Of a stretch of 64,000 nucleotides of DNA, positions 12,346 to 24,504 are shown piece by piece. The stretch is from Incurvaria masculella. Its lineage: Eukaryota; Arthropoda; Insecta; Lepidoptera; Incurvariidae. The notes beneath the pieces were generated by a model. That model ran no database searches. It had not been told where the DNA came from and saw nothing but the letters and a program-made list of their open reading frames with translations. The stretch spans positions 8,561,001 to 8,625,000 of the forward strand of contig OX335660.1 in NCBI GenBank assembly GCA_946894095.1. Direction: 5' to 3'. The position numbers were made by a program, and so were the translations under genes. How positions within the stretch are numbered: the first letter of the stretch is position 1; each line of letters opens with the position of its first letter.

Positions 12346-14339
12346 ATGTTTTCGTAATTTATTTTTGGTATATAAACGGTTACTATGAAAACAAACATGT
12401 CTCAATTATTTCCCAACAAACATGTGACGACTACGTATAAGCGTCGTAATAAGATTTTGAAACACGAGCCCACTTTCTTTGTCTAGACGTTTATCTAAGG
12501 CGGGACCTGAAAATAGCACCATATTTTCGCAGCCCTGTGATTAGGATAGATTACGCCGGGTTGCCAGCGCCTCGGGGCTCGCCCAGCGTGCAGCCAATAA
12601 TGGGGACCTGTGCCGGGCAGGTGGCGGATCGGGGGGGATGGAGAAGCAGGGGGGTGGGGGTGGGGGGAGCGGCCTGAGCGTGAGAAAACAGCCGCCTTTC
12701 GGCGCTCGTGCGGTTGGGATATGCACGGGTATTCCGCTTTTATCCTCGGTGTCTTACTCTGGTGTATTTTTTATTGTTTATACATTATCCATTCTACTCG
12801 GATTGGTCATCCAGTATTCAGTTCAAATCAAAACAATCACAACGAAGAAGAACTGGCGAAACACTTCGCTGGATTTTTCGTTAACGTCCAGAGTCTCAAA
12901 AGTTTTTGCCACTGCATGCAGCCATGCGAGCTATTCGTATCTGTTTGTGTAAATAAATTATTTTAATTCTTGTAACATTAATAGTAAATATTTATGTATG
13001 ATGATAGGAGAAAAACTCACTGAATTAATATTAATGCACGTAAAATTATCAGGTAATGCCGTTTGCAACAGTTCATGACAGACATCTGTTTATTTTGCAG
13101 GGACTATGCCCGCCATCTAACATGTTACCGATTGGAGCAGGCTAGTCCCCACAAACAGCACCCGTTCACTCGTATCTCACCGGGTCCTGCCATCGCCTCT
13201 CTCAACCATATTTTAGGACTTTATCCTGGCATTATCGACATCTCAAGCTCAACAAGGACCCCTTGTTACCGGAAGGGGTACCCATATGAAATATAGGGAG
13301 TGCATTTCGTCCACTCGTCAATAATTCTGATATTCAAAGACAGTTTTCGGGTCTTGAGAATATTTCAAGTTATTCGACTGCCAATTTTGACATAAAATGT
13401 ATGGAAGTCATGTTTTGTTCGTCTGCAGTTTCTGCAAAGTCTTTTTTGACAAGACAAAACACGTGTTCTATTATAAAAAATCTAACTTAGGATTTATCCT
13501 CAAACTGACCCAAGAAGCGGAACAGCGTCTCTGCGACCCTCCGTGACCGCTAGACACATCAACATTATCTCACAAACTTTCCTTATTAACTAAACCCCTC
13601 CAACTGAACAGCGTCCACGACTCACTAACACTATATTTATCGTCTTCGCCAACAATCTACGTGGTAGTTGCCATACATTACATATTCACTTTGTATATCA
13701 CTGCTTAACTACTAATATTATTTACGCGAAAGTTTGTAAGTATGGATGGATGTTTGTTGCTCTTTCACGCAAAAACCACTGAATGGATTTTGAAGAAACT
13801 TAACAGTAATAAAGCTTATACATCAGAATAATACATAGGCCATACATTATTAATACATTGTGTAAATTAGACAAACTGTAACTATACGTGTTAAGTACGT
13901 AGAACATAATCTTGCCACCTGACAGTTACCTCGGCGAGCGCTGCATAAACTATTAGAGTTACGTTAAGATAATGTATGGCAAGATTGTTTATTTTAAGAA
14001 GTTTAAAAAACAGTATGCATACCTTTTATGTGCGACCATTATAGCCAAAAATATCGAACTACAATAATACATTAGTACATAACTGCATTATCGGACGACA
14101 AATTGCACAAACTGTAAATGGCAGGTGTTTGTAATAGTCCGAATTTAGGCTCCGCTCGGATGAATACCCAAAAGAAGATTGGCCCAAGCTCGCGTACGAA
14201 TATATTACGTCAAAATATCTTATTCGTTTATCGTGTTGTGTGGACTCCGGCACTTAAAACAATACAAGTCTAGCTGTCCCAATGCGTTTCTTCACATGCG
14301 TGTCGCAAGAATAAACTAAGGAATTCGTCGTTAATGGTT
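12346..14339. other. no recognised gene
   Basis: Includes a G-rich stretch (12625-12670), overlapping open frames 12610-12966 of biased composition, and an inverted pair AATCTTGCC/GGCAAGATT (13910 and 13977). Nothing assignable. Confidence 0.45.
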
Positions 14340-14575
14340 CAGAGTCCCTTGCTTACTAGGTGGTAGGGTCAATCCCGCCCGGGTTGGTACCATCGCATTG
14401 AATGAACGATGAACGAAGCGGTAATGAAAATTGACCGTGTTTTCTGTCAAGTTCAATATAGCTGTCCTGCTGCGTAAGAAAGATCCTGGCATGGCACCAA
14501 TTTCCGATTAGATTTGTTTGGCTTTTAGGTGTGGTAGAAGGCATCCATATCCACTTATATGAAAAAAAAATCTAA
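14340..14575 (+). repeat. SINE body and A-tail, head missing
   Basis: Plus-orientation body from CTTACTAGGTGGTAGGGTC through the tail and an A run at about 14563-14571. Diverged in the tail. Confidence 0.75.
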
Positions 14576-15229
14576 TCTGGCGTCAGAAGGGCAATAATAG
14601 GTTTTTTTAGTGAAGCTAGAGCGGAAGACTACCATATATTTCAAAATCTCAGAAGAATATACCGACCTCTTTCGCTTATTTAATGATCTTGACTCCATGT
14701 ATTTAAAGAAGAGGTAAATATGTATATTTCTACGATGATCCTTACTCAGCTATTTCTATTGCAGACAAATGATGAAAATAAAGACTTCATATCCTGTTTT
14801 GTGTACTGGCACGGTCGAGTGATCTTCATTAGCATACGCAAATATTTCTCCCAGGCATTTGTAATTACTCACAATTAGTTATTCATACGCTTAGTTTACA
14901 TTTAGTTTGTATGCAGAGAGGCAGCGCAAAGTACACAGGTACCGTCACATCTACTGACAAGTCCAAGGTCGGCCGTAGGGGGGTTAATGTAGGTTGTTTC
15001 ATCTCAACCTGAGCTTCTTGTCTGCGGTGAGTGTTTTTCCTCATACCTAAAATCTGATAGAAAATACAATGCGCCACTTTCGAGGACGGTGCTGGTGTTT
15101 TCAGGATCAGAACCGACGACTAAGAACTTGGCGGAACCCGTTTCAGGTTATAGACTTCAATGAAGGCTCCCGGAAATGAAATACCCACAAATTATGAGTT
15201 AAATAACTGTTTTTTTATCTTTTAGTGTT
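14576..15229. other. no recognised feature
   Basis: No repeat or coding signal I can support. Confidence 0.45.
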
Positions 15230-15615
15230 TTTGTTTGGAACCTGCCTTGGATACCACACCACTACCGCCTTTATATTAGCCTATTACACCACATTCCCGA
15301 AGTAATTAGGTGCCATGCCAGGACCGTTTTTTATCAGCTACACTGAACTGGATAGAAAACAATTTTTCACTGACGGACTATGGTTCATTCAATGCGGTGG
15401 TACCAACCCGTGCTGGATTAACCCTAACACCTAGTAGAAGAAGGGGACCTACAGCTTACATGGGTTCCGAATCTTGGAACAGCCCGTATTCGTAACGAAA
15501 TTAACACGTCTAACTCAGAAAGAGAAAGACCGTGCATGACCGGGTCGAGGATTTGAACCCATAACCTCTCGCATGAAAGGCAAGTCGTCTAGCCTCTTGA
15601 CCACGAGCTTGTACA
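15230..15615 (-). repeat. SINE, tRNA-like head
   Basis: Minus orientation with complete head (B box as GGTTATGGGTTCAAATCC on the minus strand), GAGTTAGACGTGTTAATTTC linker, and body with several indels. An older copy. Confidence 0.8.
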
Positions 15616-15698
15616 CTTTGTGACCATATCAACTAAAATGAATAAATGTTAATCTGCAAATCAAATCGAAATGTAATATTAAATTTAAATATATTTTT

Positions 15699-15983
15699 TT
15701 AATAATCTGGGATATTCAAATATTGTATAAACAAGCCCGATATTGTCCACAAATCGGCTGGCATGGTGCCTCCCTGAGCGTGGTTTCGTGAGGTGAGGTG
15801 AATTTGGATAGTCTGCTCGGATGAGCCAAGTTCCAAAGGAAATCCAGCCGAATCCAAGCCAAATCCAGGGAATTCACCTCTGGCTCGAGAGAATATGTTT
15901 AGCGACAAATGGAGACCTCGTACAATTTGCTGATGTGAATTCGGTGGTGAGGTGCCTTTAAATGCAAATTTCGGTACCTTCAT
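15699..15983 (-). other. unrecognised 94-codon open frame
   Basis: Minus-strand frame with protein-like composition (EFPGFGLDSAGFPLELGSS, TSRNHAQGGTMPADLW). No domain recognised. Could be an exon of an unknown gene or a transposon relic. Confidence 0.2.
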
Positions 15984-16094
15984 TAAGCTGGTTCTATGGG
16001 GTAGATAGCTCTTTTACTAAACAAACAAAGACCTTAATTTTATTATGACATTAATTGGGATTGTTTGAGAAATACTAATATGCGTTTTTACACG

Positions 16095-16182
16095 ACTTGA
16101 AACCCACCATCATAATATTATCTCAACACACCGCATTCCTGGAAGAATTCGGTGACATGCCAGGAACTTCCGTTTATGAGGG
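16095..16182 (-). repeat. SINE tail fragment
   Basis: Only the distal body remains (TCAACACACCGCATTCCTGG, then TGACATGCCAGGAACTTCC). Confidence 0.6.
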
Positions 16183-17049
16183 TTTCTACGAACCACCCCC
16201 CGATTTTTTATCTCTCATCCTTAAACCCGGTCTGGATTTTCGTTCTTAATATTGAATTTATATGTTATTTAGCTCATGGCACGCTGTTAAGGCTCCAACT
16301 GAGTCCAGCGTTCAGCAAACGACCGATAATGGCGACCTCCGAAAGCAGTGAGTTTGTGTCAGGGTTCGTTGTTGTATTCGCGTCAAAATCGTTTTCAGGC
16401 GAGTGAAATTTATGTTTTTGGTCTGTAAAGCCTACTTCTTAAATAAAATGTTATATGTTTCACGCTTATTCACTAGACAAATATGGGATCTTGTACCACA
16501 AAACATAAAATTTTCTAAATCATTTATAGATTGATTATAGGGCCGGCTTGAAAATCTAATGAATATGTGTGTACAAACAAACAAGCAAAACATTGACCGT
16601 TTTACGGTCATACACTAGATAATAGTCTAAACTTTGATATTTAGATTTTTCTACTGGTGTTTATTCTCAAATGACGCTGAGATAAAATAATAATAACCCC
16701 AAAATATTGGAGGCGTCATATGAAGCATCCGGAGCACAGCCAGGCCTGCGTAGCACTGCTACGCCGCTACGCCGCGGCCGCACACTGATGGTATTTATAA
16801 CGGTTAATTCGGGACGAGTAACATCAAATATTCGTTGCACAAAACAAAATCCTGTGTGTCTTACATGTCTTTAGAACTCGAGAACCACAGTAGTGGGCGA
16901 ATTCGTAAGAGAAGTGATGATCATACAACAGTAATTATTAGATATTCTTTGGCGCGCCTCAGTGATTATTATTTTCTCTAAAAAGTGGCTACGCTTCCAC
17001 TACATGGATGAGATTCTGTGGTCACTAAGACTTGACTATAATATATACT

Positions 17050-17190
17050 ACTAGCTGAGGTACCAGGTTCCGCTCGGATTCACCATAAAATGTAGCCTAT
17101 GTCCTTCCCCAAGGACTCTTCTCTCTTCATCAAAATTGGTTCGACGGTTTAGGCGCTAAAACGCAACAGACAAACATAGTTATTTTCGCA
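17050..17190 (+). repeat. insect dispersed-repeat fragment
   Basis: Blocks AGCCTATGTCCTTCCCCAAG, TCATCAAAATTGGTTCGACG and GACAAACATAGTTATTTTCGC are typical of the ends of common insect repeats. Class uncertain. Confidence 0.45.
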
Positions 17191-17277
17191 TTTAAAATTC
17201 ATTTCTTACTCGCTGGTTTGGTTTCCATTCATGTCTAATTCCATAAAAAAACCTGCAAAGCATTAGCAGCCGTATTC

Positions 17278-17355
17278 ATAGTGGGTGAACTCCGGTTTTT
17301 GTTTGGTTAGTTCGGTGCTAATCTCGTAGTAAATTATGACAGTTTCTCTCTGAGT
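17278..17355 (+). repeat. short MITE-like repeat, partial
   Basis: Right half of the family at 5649-5755 (CCGGTTTTTGTTTGGTTAG, GTGCTAATCTCGTAG, TTCTCTCTGAGTA). Confidence 0.55.
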
Positions 17356-17559
17356 AAGACTGAAAGCGATTAGATAAACCATTAATCATTGAATTAAAAA
17401 AAAACGTCGTTCGGACGCGTTTCGTACGATTCTCTCGTGTATCGCGCAATGACAACACGTGGGCCATAAAAGAATGGCCCAATATACACGGACACCTCAG
17501 CAGGTGGCTCCGGATTCGGGGCTGCGTGAGTCGTTTCATATTTTATCTCGCGTAAAAGT

Positions 17560-17710
17560 CGTAAAGGCGCGCGCGAGGCCTTGTGACGTCATCCGTGCGC
17601 TCGATCGCCCCTCCGCCTCCCCCCGCCCCGGCGCCGCGGCCCCCGCCGGCGGGAGACCGCGAGCAGGCCTGCGAAACCGGTGCGCGCTGGCTGCGCGAAA
17701 TGTACGGGTT
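17560..17710. promoter_or_regulatory. GC-rich island with a palindromic CRE
   Basis: About 150 bp very rich in CpG and CCCCGCC runs in an AT-rich setting, containing TGACGTCA at 17584-17591. This could be a promoter, an exon, or the GC-rich core of a transposon. No initiator or gene downstream is recognised. Confidence 0.25.
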
Positions 17711-17744
17711 GTTTAGGGATAGGTTCATGTCACCAGCTGATCGG

Positions 17745-17955
17745 ATCATAGCTCAGGGGCGCGTGGGCTTGAATTTCTCTGCCAGAGGTCATGAGTTCAA
17801 ATCCCCGCCCGTTCATGCGCCACTTTCTTTGTCTTTCTGAGTTGGATAAATAAAATTCGTCCATGGTCTTATGGTTCGGAATCCATTTAAAACTCTATGT
17901 CCCCTTCACCTCCATATTTGCCAGAGGTTGGTACCATCGCATTGGATTAAAGATA
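17745..17955 (+). repeat. SINE, tRNA-like head and start of body
   Basis: Plus orientation: AGCTCAGGGGCGCGTGGG, then the B-box region GGTCATGAGTTCAAATCC, TTTCTGAGTTGGATAAATAA and a body that stops after TACCATCGCATTGGATT. Confidence 0.75.
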
Positions 17956-18049
17956 CATCGACGCTATACTGACGCTCTTATTCTTTGTATGAACTTTTTT
18001 ACGCATTGTGTATTGCCTAATTTGAGATACCAAGCACCAGTCACAGCAA

Positions 18050-18172
18050 TATTCAAGGTGGGCGGACTAACTTTAGTACGCGTATAATGGTCGGACGAAA
18101 CCGGTTTTTGTATGGTTAGTCCGGTGCTTATCCCGTACATAGTTTTGACAGGTTCACTTTGAATACGACTGT
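18050..18172 (+). repeat. short MITE-like repeat
   Basis: Complete copy from ATTCAAGGTGGGCGGACTAAC to TTCACTTTGAATAC; the ends are inverted repeats (GTATTC-type). Confidence 0.65.
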
Positions 18173-19483
18173 TACAGTTTTATCTTTAATTAAATCCTTT
18201 ACCATCAATCTACAAATTTACTTTTATTACTATCGAAATAAATTGTTGTTATTTTGAAATGTATTAAAATGTTCTTTAACTTACACCCATATAAAACTGA
18301 ACTCAATCGGATCCTATGACGACCTTTAGTTTCATAAAAATACGAAAATAAATAAGTTATCAAATAGATTTCGTGTATGTCGCTTCTTCGGGTTCCACTC
18401 TATTATTGTTCTGTGCCGCAAGCGAATATTACTTTCAGCGTATACTCGGACATGTACGATAAAAGCGAGGCATTTTGGAGGCGAGGAAGCTATTCGGGGC
18501 TTTCAAAGACATTGTGGCATTGTTAGGGATTTAAAGGACCGACCGGAAATGTTGCGTCATGAAAATTGATGGAAATATGTATCTTCTGTACTCTGGAGTA
18601 AGCTGTGATATTTATTTCAGCGTCACTTCTCTTTTTAGTCTGTAATAATGACAAGATAAATAGGTTAATAGCTACATTAGCGTTAAGTAAAATACAGACA
18701 CATTTCAAAACTAAGCCCCGGTTGCACAAAGAGACGGCTGAGATAATCAATGTTGAAACACGTCACTTTTAGTGATCCGCATAGAGTTCCTTCCATAGTG
18801 TCCACACAAAGTGACATGTTTGATCATACTTTGACATGGATTTTGATTTTTTGTCCTTTCGTGCATTTGGCCCTAAGGCTGACATAAATAGTCACAACTG
18901 GAACTAACACTGTAATGTCATAAGTGACATTTCTTCCATGCAAAGTGACAAAAGAAAGTCGACTTTTCATTAGTGTTAGTTTCAGCAACGACTATTTTTC
19001 TCAGCAAACTATGATTTTCTTTTCAAATCACCGCCATATTTGAATATTGTAATAACGGTGAACTTGCAGAAACAATATTTAGGTAAGCACATCTTTTGTT
19101 CTTTTCAAAACGTTTTCCTAAAGATTGCAAATTTCATCATACATTATACTCCTGGAATTTTACGGTTTGAGAAACACATTTCGTCCGAAATGTATTTTAT
19201 TGACTTACAAATGTAGGAACATGCTTATGTCCAGTTACATATCCAGAAAATTTTAAATAAATAGCGTTATTTACTTAGTCAGGTATTACTAAGAGCGTAG
19301 AAAATTAATTCACAACCTTCTACATTAACACGCGAACATGTTTCAAATTTACAATTATATTACACTTAAAAAATGTTAACATATTTTTTTTAATACACAA
19401 CGAATTAAACATAATTAAACACATATTTTTTAATTTTAATTCGTCTCTAGATATTCGGGCCCCTTAAACATGTTGCAACACAC
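18173..19483. other. no recognised gene
   Basis: AT-rich. GTGACA-type words recur around 18760-18960, but without a clear unit. Confidence 0.45.
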
Positions 19484-19860
19484 ACTTTTTTATGTAACTG
19501 GACATGGATGGCTAATACCGAACTGACCGACAGATATTAGCCTAACACACCACATGGGAACTAGGTGCCATGCCAGGACTTTTCTTATATTGCTCGGCTA
19601 CATTGAACTGGATGGAAAACACGAACAATTTTCATTGCCGCATCGACCATCGTTCATTCGATGCGATGGTACCAACCCGGGCGGGTTTAACCCTACCACC
19701 TAGAAAGTAAGGAAGGGGACCTACAGTTTTACGTGGAATCCGAAACACGGCCAGCTTCAACGGTTGAAAATGGTCACCCATCCAGAACCTAACCGCGCTC
19801 AGAGGTGCTTTCCCAGCTTATCGATTCGCAAGGCGTGGCACTCTGAGCTACCGAGGCTGA
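19484..19860 (-). repeat. SINE, 5S-rRNA-like head, full length
   Basis: Tail T run at 19484, shared body, then reversed GGTCACCCATCCAGAACC and head to CTACCGAGGCTGA, followed by a CATA microsatellite (19860-19881). The head matches 5S rRNA at the box A to box C spacing. Confidence 0.85.
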
Positions 19861-20377
19861 CATACATACATACATACATAGATGTAAAGCTACATTTCTA
19901 AACACATTTTTTTTTTCTTTTTTTCTCATAGTCTGGGAATTTTGGTACTCAATAAAGTTTACGGATATTACAACTTTCTTAGGAATTATATTACTTTTTG
20001 ATTCCAAGCCTAAAAACTTTGTTCAAGTTGACTTTAAGAACGTTTTAAAGACCGTTGCGCTAACCAAAATAATTAATGACTTGTCAATATTAATAAGCTG
20101 TTACTCCTTCGTAGCAACTTTTAATTCGATCGCACCCGCACCAAATCCGCAGAATCCCAAGGAAATCCTGTCGAGAAATTAGCCGCTTAATTGGATCAAT
20201 CGTCTGTCCTGCAGGATAATTCAATTTCGTCCCCACGAGGCCGAAATTTAGTGGGGAAGTTGGCGAGTTAAAAGTTTTGACTGCTCAAGTTTGGCGGGAG
20301 ATTGTACCGGCCCGGGGCACACTATCCCACGGACTGCTTGTCCACGCACCTACAGTGAGTTCCTTTACCAAGTTAAC

Positions 20378-20665
20378 TTTTTTTTGTGGAACCAGATATT
20401 GATGGCAGCGGATACCACACAACTACCGTCGTGATATTAGCCCAAGTCACCATATTCCCGCAGGAATTTGGTGCCATGCCAGGACGTTTCCTTTATGAGC
20501 ACGGACGGCTACACTGAACTGGATGAAAACACGGACAATTTTTCATTGCCGCTTTAACCATAGTTTCATCGAATGCGGTGGGACCAACCCAGGCGGGCTT
20601 AACCCTACCATTTAGTAGGGGAAGGGGACCTATAGTTTTACATGGTTTCCGAACTATAGAACTGA
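20378..20665 (-). repeat. SINE body, tRNA-type, head missing
   Basis: T run followed by tail and body in minus orientation up to ACATGGTTTCCGAAC. The tail variant matches the tRNA-headed type. Confidence 0.75.
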
Positions 20666-21958
20666 ACCAACTAATACCCTCATAATACCCTGCGGTTGAT
20701 CCGACCAAGGGGGGGTTAGCATGGTAAGATAACTCGACGGGTGAATAGCAGGTGAACAGGCAAAAGAGTGGTTATATCAATCTTTAGTTGCATTTCATGC
20801 ATTGCTTTAATAACTGTCATACGACGTGTTTGTCGGTCAAGTGACTGAAATGTATTATTTGGCATATTACGAAATACAGCCGATTCACCTAATATTGCCT
20901 GGCGAATTGTTTACCATGGTAACCTCCCAGAGCGTTGGGGTCGTTCAATAGGGAAGGGAGTGACGACAGAAACTCTTCCGTATAACGGCAGCGTAGTCAC
21001 GTTTTATTGATAATATATCCACGGACGGTAGCGCCGGCCAGTCAATTCGCTTACGAATTCGCTGACTCATCCCTAATCGAAATGCACATCTATATAAACT
21101 ACATATACTTTAGCGAAATTAAGGTGGGCCTTCCCGCTCAACTCTCCACACAAAAGTGGAAAGATAATCATGCTCAAATTACTTAAAAGAAGGAAAAGTC
21201 TGTTCGGCGTTCGGCTGTCCGACTGTTGTTCTCTACAGGTCGCATGTCTCATCCGATTCTCGTGAAATTTTGTGAGCAGTTTCGATAGTTGTATAGAGTT
21301 TGTCAATTCAGTTTTCGAACTCATTTTGTAGAATGTTCAAAAATGTCACAAAACTTCTTTGTGATAAGACCTAATGCGTTGGGTAAGTGAGGAAAATAAA
21401 AGGTTTTAGCTTTTAGTTAGTCAATAGTTAAATTGAGTATATACTTTTATTAGCCTATACAGAAACGGTTAAGGGAAAAATCAGCACTTGGTGAAAAGTC
21501 TTAGTAATTGAATTTAGAGACGGCGCATACCTGACTCCGTTCGACGCGATGCATGGACAAGCGATCGAACTCACTAGAGTAATTAAATGTTTCGTTTAGC
21601 TTTGCTCCAAACTACTTACACTCTAACCCGTTTAATAACATTAAACTTTAAATCGTGCTGCACCCACGGAACGTCTTAAGAGCTGAGAAGAATCTTTAAA
21701 CAGTTCTTCAGACGAACTGTTAATGTTCTCTCTTCCTTGTGTTTTTAGTATTCCCAAGTTAAGCCGGCCTTGCACACACGTCGAGTAGGTACCTGATTCG
21801 ATTTCCTGGGCGAACGAGCCTCGCATACGCACGTTAAATTGTATTCTAGGCTTTTATATATTTTTAACCTTCCTAGTAGCTACCTGATAGGTATGTGAAG
21901 GAGCGTTTCTTTTAAGGAATTTTAAGCCCTGATTTGGTTACCTGATTTGGATTTGGTA
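20666..21958. other. no recognised gene
   Basis: Apart from the MITE end at 21123-21185, only short open frames (for example 21641-21832) with no family. Confidence 0.45.
21123..21185 (-). repeat. terminal fragment of MITE family 1
   Basis: TTAA followed by GGTGGGCCTTCCCGCTCAAC and about 40 bp of the family end; the rest is lost. Confidence 0.6.
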
Positions 21959-22313
21959 GTCAGCCTCAATAGCCCAGTGGCGCGACACTTCGGGGATCGC
22001 TCTCCGAAGTTAAGCATCGCTGGGTCCGGTCTAGTCTTGGATGGGTGACCATTCGACTGTTGAGAGATGCTGCCCGTGGTTCGGATAGGTCCCCTTCCTT
22101 ACTTACTCGATGGTAGGGTTTATCCCGCCCGGGTTGGTACCATCGCATTGGATGAACGATGGTCGAAGCGGCAATGAAAATTGTCCGTGTTTTCCATCCA
22201 GTTCAATGTAGCCGTGCGATATATGGCACCTAGTTCCCATGTGGTGTGTTGGGCTAATACCATGACAGAAGGTGTGGTATTAGCCATCCATGTCCAGTCA
22301 CATAAAAAAAAAA
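21959..22313 (+). repeat. SINE, 5S-rRNA-like head, full length
   Basis: Starts AGCCTCAATAGCCCAGTGG, then CGAAGTTAAGCATCGCTGGG and TTGGATGGGTGACC (5S internal promoter elements A and C), a shortened linker, body, and a poly(A) of 10 at 22304-22313. Confidence 0.87.
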
Positions 22314-22439
22314 CCGATTTTGAAGTGACATCACATGACACGTGCAATTAGACTTTAACAAACAGACATTAATATTTCACTTCTAATTCTTATTCTAATA
22401 AGTTGGTACTGATGCCAAGTACCTGTTACAATTATTTAT

Positions 22440-22815
22440 ATTTTATTATGTAACTGGACATGGATGGCTAATACCGAACTGACCGTTAGATATTAGCCTA
22501 ACTCACCTCATGGGAACTAGGTGCCACGCCAGGAACTTCCTTATGTTGTATAGTTACATTGAATTGGATGGAAAACACGGACAACTTTCGTTGGCGCTTC
22601 GACCATCGTTCATTCAATGCGATGGTACCGACCCGAGCGGGATTAACCCTACCACCTAAGTAAGGAAGGGGACCTACAATTTTACGTTGAATCCGAACGA
22701 AGGCCAGCCTCAACGGTGGAAAATTGTCACCCATCCAGAACCTAACCGCGCTCAGAGGTGTTTCCCCAGCTTATCTATTCGCAAGGTGTCGCACACTGAG
22801 TTACCGAGGCTGCTG
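22440..22815 (-). repeat. SINE, 5S-rRNA-like head, full length
   Basis: Minus orientation, tail facing the tail of the previous SINE 126 bp away. Body and head as in the copy at 19484-19860, including CGCGCTCAGAGGTGTTTCCC. Confidence 0.85.
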
Positions 22816-23123
22816 ATATTATATGGTATTAGTATGCTTAATATTTTAACGTATTATTTAACTTAAATCCATTTTTCATCAATATAAAAAAATTTGACAC
22901 TCAATGTACTTAAACCTCATCTAGATGATTATATTTGATCATGAATATGTAGTTCTAGTATAATAACCAAACAAATAAAAATAGCGATCTTTGTGTGCTA
23001 CGAGTCTTTGTTGCAACCATTCCCGCTAAAGGATATATCCAACCGGAGCTCTGGGACTCTTTAGCCGAAAACCGATATATTTACGAGAGTGTTCGAAACC
23101 ATTCATATTGATTTTTCATTAGG

Positions 23124-23412
23124 GTTTCGTACCCAAAGGGTGAAAACGGAACCCTATTACTAAGCCACCGCTGTCCTTCCGTCCGTCCGTCTGTCACAGG
23201 GCTGTATCTTATGAACCGTAATAGGTAGGTAGCTGAAATTTTCACAGAGTGTGTATTTATTTTGCCGCTATAACAACAAATAGGTAAAATTCAAAAATAA
23301 TAAAAAATAAAGGGGTGCCCCATACAAAGGACGTGATTTTTTGTGTTAAATCTTGTACGGTCGTACGGAACCCTTCTTGTGCGAGTCCAACTCACAATTG
23401 GCCGGTTTTTAT
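23124..23412 (+). repeat. dispersed repeat (GGGTTCCGTACCC family)
   Basis: GGGTTTCGTACCCAAAGGGTG, CCGTCCGTCTGTCACAGGGC, ATGAACCGTAATAGG, a block TATAACAACAAATAGG and an end TTGGCCGGTTTTT. I associate this repeat with Lepidoptera. The class is uncertain. Confidence 0.75.
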
Positions 23413-24504
23413 TTTAATTAATGAGGCATAAGTCGGCGGTCGCTGCGCTGCTGAATTCAACAAAGACTAGTGAGCGTAGGTTTAATTATTCCGTGAGATA
23501 ATTATTATTCACAGTCGTCAATGATCATACAACCAATCGCCATGGGCACCCGCCATATTGTTCACAGATTATATTAAATCTTACTAGTGTTAAGTGACAT
23601 TTGGTTCCTCCCCCTCCTGTTAGACCCCCCCCCCCCACCCCGCTGCTAGAAAACAGCCTCCATTTTGTCTCTACTTCTTGAAAGGGTTTACTGTTTATCA
23701 AATGTCTGAAGCCGGATGTCTAAAGAATATTTTTCGATTGAGGATGTAGGTTCGAATCCTGTAGGTCCATATTTTCTTCTGTTTTTTTTTTACTTTTAAT
23801 TGTTAATTTTGTCTAGTGTATAATTATAGCATGGATAAGACTTAATAGATATACACAAATAAAAAATAATTACATAATAATAGGTTTTGGCAAACGTTTT
23901 TACCTGAGAACCAATCGTGATTTGACACTGGTAGGTATTCAGCGCGTGAAATTGTGTTCCCGAGACGGTCATCTGATACGCCGTATCCTCTATTTAGTCT
24001 GTTTTGTAATTAATCCTACAACATCTTTATGCCTGGTATAACTGTTCCGAGGTTAAGCAGCGGAATAAGAAATGTTTAAGTAAGTAAGAAGTGCATGGTA
24101 TAAAAATCAAATGTAAATAATGGAACAAAATATCTTTTGTTCCATTATTTAAAAGGTCATTTCCTACCGCTGCTGCCCGCCTGTCGCAGTCTATTTCCTC
24201 AAACAATATCGGACGAGGATATCGGCTAACCTTTTCTAATCTGTATATTTTGAGGGATTATATTTTGACAATAAGTAAAATGTAAAGGTGCGACAGGGGT
24301 ACCCGAAAAATCATATCAAATGAATCGTGTGGGGCTATAGTCTACATAAACAACAAAAAAAAACAATGATTAAAAGTGTTCCTAAACGCAAAACTCAAGA
24401 ACCGCTGGACCAATTCGTCTATTTTTTTTTCAAGCATGTTTCGAAGTCCGAGGATGGTTCTTAGCTATAGTTAGACACGGTCTATAGTTGCGCTGTGTTG
24501 GGAT
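23413..24504. other. no recognised gene
   Basis: Contains a C homopolymer (23625-23637), a solitary tRNA-type B box (AGGTTCGAATCC, 23749-23760) without a matching tRNA body, and the hairpin at 24115. Confidence 0.45.
24115..24150. other. perfect hairpin, 16-bp arms, 4-base loop
   Basis: AAATAATGGAACAAAA, loop TATC, then the exact inverse. No promoter or gene nearby. Confidence 0.9.

Noticed and set aside
17543..17840. Overlapping frames in the GC island as a gene
   Set aside because: Pro/Ala/Arg runs on both strands reflect GC content; no splice sites or family support.
21959..22080. 5S rRNA gene
   Set aside because: Only the internal promoter region is similar; the sequence continues into the common SINE body and poly(A), so it is a SINE head.
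23690..23772. tRNA gene ending in GGTTCGAATCC
   Set aside because: The T-arm is plausible, but no matching acceptor stem, D arm or anticodon arm could be found upstream.
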